Shown here: one piece after another, positions 6,804-11,311 of the stretch
Layout of the letters: the number at the start of each line of letters is the position of its first letter
Position numbering within the stretch: position 1 is the stretch's first letter
Origin: Endomicrobiia bacterium
GTDB lineage: Bacteria > Elusimicrobiota > Endomicrobiia > Endomicrobiales > Endomicrobiaceae
Assembly: GCA_009782015.1 (NCBI GenBank)
Contig: WQUP01000149.1
Location: forward strand, 1-11,311
Reading direction: 5' to 3'
Length of the DNA stretch: 11,311 nt
Notes under the pieces: generated by a model
The model's database searches: none
What the model was told of the DNA's origin: nothing
The model's input: only the letters and a program-made list of their open reading frames with translations
Translations under genes and position numbers: made by a program

Positions 6804-9678
6804 CGCAAAAAGGACAAACTATAATAGTAGCGCCGCCCTTAGGTGGCGTCACAGCCGGTTTTTCCGGCTGAGCCGGAGGCGTTGTTGGCGGCTTTTTCTT
6901 TTTAGGGTCGTCAGAGGAGAACGGGAAAACCGGCGTAGTTGTATCTATAGCCGGCTCGGGCGGCGCTGTCGGCACCATGATTACTTTCTTGGAACCGCCC
7001 GTTCCCGGGGCAAGCGTAACCTCAAAACTTTGCTCGATGTAATAACTGTCTTTGGATATTATTTTGCCTTTAAATACGCCGGGGTCGAATTTGCTTGTCC
7101 ACACGCCTTTTGCGTTGGTTTTGCCGATTACGTCGGTGCTGTCGCCTCTCTGTACGTACATGCCTTCGATGGGTGTTTCCGTGTCTCCGAGCATGGAGAC
7201 TACCGTAAGCGTGAGAGGAACGGGAGCGTAAGTCATTTCGGCTGTTACCGAGTTTATGTTGGCAATATCTGAGTCATTGACATGATAAGGATTAAAATCA
7301 TCCGCCGTAAAGGTAAAGTTATATCTGCCGCTCGGGAGAGGCACTATGACAGGTTTTCCCGTGCCGACGCTTTTTGTCGTATTGAACTCTTTGCCCTGTA
7401 TTGTGAGCTTGGCTATAAACGATTCGGCTGCATTGCCCTTTGATCTCACCCTGAACGAAATAAGTTTATTCATGTGCACAAACAATTCGGAGCTTGAAGT
7501 TGCGGAAACCGTCATCTGATTAAGCGCTTCTCCGTAACGGCCTTCGGGATCCATCATTCTCACTTTATAATTTCCGGCTTTCATATTTACAGTAAGCGGC
7601 GTATATCCTCTGGGCTGTCCCTCTCCTTCTATATGAACCATCATTTTAGGAGGCGTTGAGGTAAACGCAAATTTCTTAAAAAGGTATCCCTTCATGCTGA
7701 AAACATTTTCCCCGTCTATGTTTACCAAATCCGTTTCCCAGAAATTCTTATCGACTCCGGCAAACATCTCTTCTTTTGTCGGTCTTGTGAAATCTATATC
7801 GGCCTGGCCTTCTTTAGCCTCTTTGGCTTTGGAGCCGAGATCTTCAAATCCGGCAAGAGAAAGCCTTATTGTGTGCGCGCCGGCCATAAGCTGTATTTTG
7901 CACGGGGTCACGCCGAACTTATTGCCGTCTATATACACGTCCGCACCCTGAGGCTCGGAGTTTACCGCAAGCAGGAAATCGAACATTATCTCTATTTTTT
8001 CCTGTTTGGCTTTATTTTTATTGCCGGTACGTTCTTCAATTCTTACAACCCTCTGCACGGGTCTGAAACCTTCCTTGAGCGCGGTTATGATGTACGTCCC
8101 TGGCTGCACTTTTCTCAGCTGTATGGGATTTGAAGAACTCGTATTCTGTATTATTACCTCGCCTTCTTTCGTCTTCATGCTGACCGTAGCGCCTGAGGGC
8201 ACGGTGTTTATCGTTACGTCGGGAGGATAGAGCCTTGCATAAATATCTTTTCCTAACGGAGTAAGCTGCATGACGAAAACGTCAAGCACAAAAAACAGCA
8301 GTACGGCTAAAATCACGGCAATAGCGGTTTTGATTATTTTGCTTTTGAGCGCTTTAAACTTGTTGACAAGCCAGTCTCCCACTTCTTCAAACACTGTCTT
8401 GCCCTTAGCTTCCGGAGACTGGGGAGCGCCTGCCTGAGGAACGGCCTGAGGCTGCGGCGTTTCAGGTTTTGCAATATTCGGCTGCGCCGCAGGAGGAGGC
8501 TGAGGAGGAACTGCGCCGGCCGCGGTGTTTTGCACCGGAACTGACGCAGCGCCCGCTGCCGCAACTGCGGCGGCTGACGGAGGAACAACCGGAGCTGCGG
8601 AATGTTCCGTAACTTCTCCGGCTATAAAATCATTGCACGTTATGCGCGGTATCGCGGCATTGCTTTTTATGTCCTGTCTGTCGAGAGTTTTAACAAGATT
8701 TACTATATTGTCAGAAGTTGTAAGCTCTTTTTCCATCACCTTAGAGATAAAAGACGAGAGATCAACGGCCAGCTCTTCGGTTTCGACGCCCTTGAGCAGC
8801 CTTCTGAGATCGCGGTACATTTCGATCGCTCTCTCGTAGCGCGTTTCTCTGTCTTTTTCGAGGGATTTTGAAAGAATTTCGCCTATTTCATAAGGAAGGT
8901 TAAGGCCGGCCAGCAGTTCCGTATCGAATTTTTGGTTAAGCACCTGAGATTTGATTTCGGAATTTTCGCCGGTATAAAGCTGTTTTCCCGTCAGCATCTC
9001 ATAAAAAACGACGCCGGTGGAAAATACGTCGGAACGGTGGTCGATATCGGCAATGCCCTTAATCTGCTCCGGCGACATATAAGGGAATTTGCCGGTAACT
9101 ACTTTTTGCTGCATTCCCTCGTTTATTTCGTCGGCGGTTTTGGCTATTCCGAAATCGCTGAGTTTTACGTTTCCGTCAAAAGATATGAGGATGTTTCCCG
9201 GCGAGATGTCGCGGTAAACTATTCCGTAAGGCTTTCCGGTTATGGAGTCTCTGGCAACTCTGTTTGCATAATCTATCGCCTTGAGCATGCTTATGCAGAT
9301 GAGTACGGAGAGTTCCCACGGAATTTTTATTTTGAGCTCGTTGCATCTTCTTACAAGATCTTCGAGGTCAACGCCCCTGACAAAATCCATCGATATGTAA
9401 AACGAGCCGTTGCTGCCTTTCCAAAAATGCTGCACTCTTACTACGTTGTCGTGAATTATATTTTTTGCAATCAGCGCTTCTTTGTAAAACATCTCGACAA
9501 ACTTGGGCTCCGAATATTCGCTGAGGAGCTCTTTTACGGCGATAAAATTTCTGAGGCTGAAATCGTACGCCTGCCACACGACGCCGAAGCCGCCCTGGCC
9601 TATCTTCTTTACAGTCACATACTGGTCGTTAATAAATAAACCTAGATCCAAGCCGCCCGGAGATTTTTTTTCGTCCAT
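6727..9678 (-). CDS. Transmembrane PEGA-domain Ser/Thr protein kinase with C-terminal zinc-ribbon-like motif
   Basis: The 983-aa product starts with a PknB-type kinase domain (about 20-295): glycine loop GQGGFG (27-32), AVKE Lys49, helix-C Glu67, catalytic YRDISPGN (Asp157, Asn162), DFG (175-177) and SPE (202-204). All residues needed for catalysis are present; the HRD His is Tyr. An Ala/Pro/Gln-rich linker (360-425), a Lys-rich segment and one membrane span (449-470) follow. Beyond it come PEGA domains (about 487-548 and 568-612), a third PEGA-like unit (668-725) and two beta domains like carboxypeptidase regulatory folds (738-800, 820-890). A Pro/Lys-rich stretch precedes CPFC (955-958) and CVNC (973-976). 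By the positive-inside rule the kinase faces the cytoplasm and the rest, including the Cys motif, faces outward. It probably senses envelope state and phosphorylates cytoplasmic targets. AGGTGAG with 6-base spacing supports the start. Its last 78 bases are duplicated at 5537-5614. Confidence 0.93.
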   Translation of the reverse strand: MDEKKSPGGLDLGLFINDQYVTVKKIGQGGFGVVWQAYDFSLRNFIAVKELLSEYSEPKFVEMFYKEALIAKNIIHDNVVRVQHFWKGSNGSFYISMDFVRGVDLEDLVRRCNELKIKIPWELSVLICISMLKAIDYANRVARDSITGKPYGIVYRDISPGNILISFDGNVKLSDFGIAKTADEINEGMQQKVVTGKFPYMSPEQIKGIADIDHRSDVFSTGVVFYEMLTGKQLYTGENSEIKSQVLNQKFDTELLAGLNLPYEIGEILSKSLEKDRETRYERAIEMYRDLRRLLKGVETEELAVDLSSFISKVMEKELTTSDNIVNLVKTLDRQDIKSNAAIPRITCNDFIAGEVTEHSAAPVVPPSAAAVAAAGAASVPVQNTAAGAVPPQPPPAAQPNIAKPETPQPQAVPQAGAPQSPEAKGKTVFEEVGDWLVNKFKALKSKIIKTAIAVILAVLLFFVLDVFVMQLTPLGKDIYARLYPPDVTINTVPSGATVSMKTKEGEVIIQNTSSSNPIQLRKVQPGTYIITALKEGFRPVQRVVRIEERTGNKNKAKQEKIEIMFDFLLAVNSEPQGADVYIDGNKFGVTPCKIQLMAGAHTIRLSLAGFEDLGSKAKEAKEGQADIDFTRPTKEEMFAGVDKNFWETDLVNIDGENVFSMKGYLFKKFAFTSTPPKMMVHIEGEGQPRGYTPLTVNMKAGNYKVRMMDPEGRYGEALNQMTVSATSSSELFVHMNKLISFRVRSKGNAAESFIAKLTIQGKEFNTTKSVGTGKPVIVPLPSGRYNFTFTADDFNPYHVNDSDIANINSVTAEMTYAPVPLTLTVVSMLGDTETPIEGMYVQRGDSTDVIGKTNAKGVWTSKFDPGVFKGKIISKDSYYIEQSFEVTLAPGTGGSKKVIMVPTAPPEPAIDTTTPVFPFSSDDPKKKKPPTTPPAQPEKPAVTPPKGGATIIVCPFCGYINTVPDGRRLRFCVNCAKPLPKQ

Positions 9679-9725
9679 TTATTTCTCACCTTTTTTGCAT
9701 TACATTAATAAATAGTACGTTGCAT

Positions 9726-9754
9726 ATTATATATTATTATCCGTTTTACAGCAA
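9726..9754 (-). promoter_or_regulatory. Candidate sigma-70-type promoter for the kinase gene
   Basis: On the minus strand, TTGCTG (9749-9754) and a perfect TATAAT (9726-9731) are separated by 17 bases in A/T-rich DNA. They would place the transcript start about 40 bases before the kinase ATG. The -35 box is weak (TTG only), but position, spacing and -10 box are good. Confidence 0.5.
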
Positions 9755-9765
9755 CTTTATAACAG

Positions 9766-9822
9766 CAGTTTGGAGTTAAAGCCAGTGTGGAGAGTGAACT
9801 CCACACTCCAAACTTCAAACTG
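9766..9822. repeat. Nested inverted repeat across the scpB stop codon
   Basis: An inner perfect 9-bp stem (9784-9792 with 9799-9807, 6-base loop) sits inside an outer 12-bp pairing (9766-9777 with 9811-9822) with one mismatch. The left side of the minus strand has a 7-base rhythm (GTTTGAA, GTTTGGA, GTGTGGA). The TGA of scpB is part of the repeat. It could act as a weak transcription barrier between scpB and the kinase, but no T-run follows, so it is not called a terminator. Confidence 0.7.
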
Positions 9823-10468
9823 TCTTTTCACTTTCTTTATCAGCCTCAACGTATTCCTGCGGCTGAGCAGCCGGCTCTTCAGCGCTTTCCCCGTTGTCAA
9901 AAGGCAGCTCCGGTTCCGGAGGATTATCCGTCTGCTGACTCTCTTTGGACATATCGTCTATAAGAGGCAGCTCGCTCAGGTGTGCAAGGCCAAAGTGCCT
10001 TAAGAACTCCTGGGAAGTCCCGTAAAGAAGAGGCCTGCCGAGAGCTTCTTTTCTGCCGGTTATTTTTATAAGTTTTCTCTCGAGAAGAGTGTCTATGACG
10101 CCGGATGATTCTACCCCTCTGAGCTCGTCAATCTCGCCTCTGGTAATAGGCTGTTTATACGCTATCATAGCCAAAGTCTCAAGCGCCGAAGGAGAAAGTT
10201 TTAATACGCTTTTTTCTTTGAGAAGTTTTTTTATCCACGGAGAAAAATTTGTTTTTGTGGCAAAAGTCCAGCCGTTCGCCACAAACCTTATCTCATACGG
10301 TTTGTTTGCGCCGTCGTACTCCGCCTTGAGCTCGTTGAGCAGATTTTCTATATTTCCGGCGTCCTGATAGTCGTCTTTTAAAATGTCTTTAAGTTCCTTC
10401 AAGCTCAAAGGCCTCTCAGAGACAAAAAGCAGCGCTTCCAAAACTTGTTTTACTTCAGATATTTCCAT
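9815..10468 (-). CDS. scpB: Segregation and condensation protein B
   Basis: ScpB dimers bind the middle of the kleisin ScpA and, with Smc, form the bacterial condensin that compacts and separates chromosomes in the cytoplasm. The 217-aa product (from the chosen start) has two winged-helix domains: about 1-80 (VKQVLEALLFVSERPLSLKE) and 85-165, with the family signature ALETLAMIAYKQPITRGEI (95-113), ELRGVESSGVI, LLERKLIKITGRKEALGRP, and LYGTSQEFLRHFGL. A Glu/Pro-rich acidic tail (about 170-217) follows. The frame extends upstream to an ATG at 10528, but those 20 codons are GAGTGRR-type repeat sequence read in frame, and ScpB proteins normally start just before the VLEALLF helix. AAGAGG with 6-base spacing supports the ATG at 10468. 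The TGA lies in a 7-base-periodic repeat. It is downstream of scpA, separated by 175 bases of repeat element. Confidence 0.95.
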   Translation of the reverse strand: MEISEVKQVLEALLFVSERPLSLKELKDILKDDYQDAGNIENLLNELKAEYDGANKPYEIRFVANGWTFATKTNFSPWIKKLLKEKSVLKLSPSALETLAMIAYKQPITRGEIDELRGVESSGVIDTLLERKLIKITGRKEALGRPLLYGTSQEFLRHFGLAHLSELPLIDDMSKESQQTDNPPEPELPFDNGESAEEPAAQPQEYVEADKESEKTV

Positions 10469-10474
10469 TTCAAA

Positions 10475-10480
10475 CCTCTT
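10475..10480 (-). promoter_or_regulatory. Ribosome-binding site fixing the scpB start
   Basis: AAGAGG on the minus strand lies 6 bases before the ATG at 10468, deciding against the upstream ATG at 10528. Confidence 0.75.
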
Positions 10481-10490
10481 TTTAACGGCA

Positions 10491-10663
10491 GAGTGGAGAG
10501 TGAAGAGTGAGGAGTGAAGATACGGCAACTACTTTAGTTCCTCCGCACCTTGCGCCAGACGCGAAGGCGTCAACTCTTATTGGTTCCTTTTCCCGCAGGG
10601 AAAAGGGCAGGGTGAGGGGTTGCCTTTGTTTTATCTTCACTCTTCACTCCTCACTCTTCACTC
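10491..10663. repeat. Folded repeat element between scpA and scpB with inverted heptamer arms
   Basis: The left arm is four tandem 7-base units GAGTGRR (10491-10518) and the right arm is four units of the complementary YYCACTC (10636-10663). Inside are ggcaac/gttgcc (10524-10529 with 10619-10624), a small gacgc/gcgtc stem (10558-10571) and a perfect 9-bp stem with 3-base loop (10586-10606, ccttttccc/gggaaaagg) followed by a GCAGGGTGAGGGG stretch. The inner part looks like a common dispersed intergenic palindrome. The nested layout suggests a small non-autonomous element; no target-site duplication was found by eye. The scpA stop codon lies in the right arm. Confidence 0.75.
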
Positions 10664-11311
10664 TGTCTTCTAAGTCGTTTTCAGCAGTCAGCTCTAAATC
10701 CGGCGCCGGAACTTCTTCGGCATTGCCGCCGGAATCGTCTTTTTGCGCAAACTCGAACTCTTCTTCTTTTTCCCGTCCGGCTGTATCTGCGTCGTGATAG
10801 ACTTTGTATATCCTTATCTCGTCAAAAAGTTCGGACTGTTTTGCGGCGATCTGTCTGTTTTTGACGAGTTCCAAAACGGCCATAAAACAAACAATCAGCG
10901 CCATTCTGGTTTTCTGCATCTTCAGAATTTCTGTAAAAGATATGTACTGCCTGCCTTCAAGCACATCCAGAATTTCCCTGATTTTTACCTCTATGGGAAT
11001 TTCTTTGTACATTATCTCTTTGATGCTTTCCGGAAGAGCTTTCAGCGCGTCGCGGAAACTCTCCATGAGATCAAAAAGAGAAGCGTCGAGGACAAAATCT
11101 TCTTTGTTTACCACCGGCGCGGGTCTGTAATAGACCTGCGAATTTTCTATCGCTTTGTAAGAGAGCAGCTTTCCTATCTCTTTATATTTCTGGTACTCAA
11201 GAAGCCTGTTTTTGAGCTGGTCAAAAGAGTCGTCTTCTCCGTCCTGTGCGCTTTCCGACGGAAGAAGCGTCTTCGCCTTTATCTGCATCAAGGTGGACGC
11301 CATCACAAGAA
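10644..11311 (-). CDS. scpA: Segregation and condensation protein A, 5' end outside the window
   Basis: ScpA is the kleisin that bridges Smc heads and binds ScpB in bacterial condensin. The visible part begins at the conserved LVMASTLMQIKAKTLLP block, normally about 65-75 residues into the protein, so the N-terminal Smc-neck-binding region is beyond the window edge. The GTG/ATG at 11301-11306 are internal codons of this block, not the start. A charged, less conserved middle follows (with YRPAP), then VKIREILDVLEGRQYISFTEIL and the C-terminal winged helix (CFMAVLELVKNRQIAAKQSELFDEIRIYK) that caps the Smc ATPase head. A Glu/Asp-rich tail ends in VKSEE and TGA. Those last codons are two GAGTGRR repeat units read in frame, so the native C-terminus may have been changed by the repeat. 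scpB follows. Confidence 0.95.
   Translation of the reverse strand, partial: LVMASTLMQIKAKTLLPSESAQDGEDDSFDQLKNRLLEYQKYKEIGKLLSYKAIENSQVYYRPAPVVNKEDFVLDASLFDLMESFRDALKALPESIKEIMYKEIPIEVKIREILDVLEGRQYISFTEILKMQKTRMALIVCFMAVLELVKNRQIAAKQSELFDEIRIYKVYHDADTAGREKEEEFEFAQKDDSGGNAEEVPAPDLELTAENDLEDRVKSEE

Noticed and set aside
8932..9639. 235-codon open frame on the plus strand
   Set aside because: It is antisense to the kinase catalytic domain, whose motifs are all intact, and has no protein-family features.
10469..10528. Twenty-residue N-terminal extension of scpB
   Set aside because: Those codons are heptamer repeat sequence read in frame; the ATG at 10468 has a good ribosome-binding site and matches the family start.
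10491..10663. Tandem short repeats as a CRISPR array
   Set aside because: The unit is 7 bases with no unique spacers, the arrays are inverted, and no cas genes are near.

Overview
All real genes in this window lie on the minus strand, so the biology reads from right to left. The gene set is a PorV/PorQ-like outer-membrane barrel, secreted proteins with a C-terminal FlgD-Ig/sorting-type domain, a PEGA-repeat Ser/Thr kinase and ScpA/ScpB. It suggests a Gram-negative-type (diderm) bacterium of moderate-to-low G+C. Elusimicrobiota or a similar phylum is my best guess, but that rests on recalled gene-family distribution and is weakly held.

Right part (9815-11311): the chromosome-condensation pair scpA (5' end outside the window) and scpB. 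Between them lies a folded, repeat-rich element of about 170 bp, bounded by inverted arrays of a 7-base unit (GAGTGRR). ScpA's last codons and stop lie inside this repeat. The upstream extension of the scpB reading frame is also just repeat sequence, so scpB starts at 10468. A second 7-base-periodic hairpin sits on the scpB stop codon, followed by a promoter-like sequence for the next gene.

Middle (6727-9678): a 983-aa transmembrane Ser/Thr kinase with PEGA and related beta domains predicted outside the cytoplasm and a zinc-ribbon-like C-terminus.

Insert (about 5615-6725): a nucleotidyltransferase/HEPN toxin-antitoxin-type pair flanked by 64-bp direct repeats, plus a broken coding fragment and a dispersed-repeat hairpin. 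The whole insert is bracketed by two perfect 78-bp copies of the kinase gene's 3' end. The left copy sits 9 bases before the next operon. The simplest reading is that the kinase was once directly followed by the surface-protein operon, and that a TA-carrying segment was placed between them with a long target duplication. This is the most interesting structure in the window.

Left part (9-5528): a tightly packed four-gene secreted/outer-membrane operon (4-base ATGA overlap, then 1-base and 9-base gaps). It encodes a repetitive fibre-like protein with a conserved C-terminal domain, a protein ending in a FlgD-Ig/T9SS-type domain, a PorV/PorQ-like barrel, and a coiled-coil protein with a C-terminal membrane anchor. 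These genes probably build surface structures, and the kinase probably belonged to the same transcription unit before the insertion.
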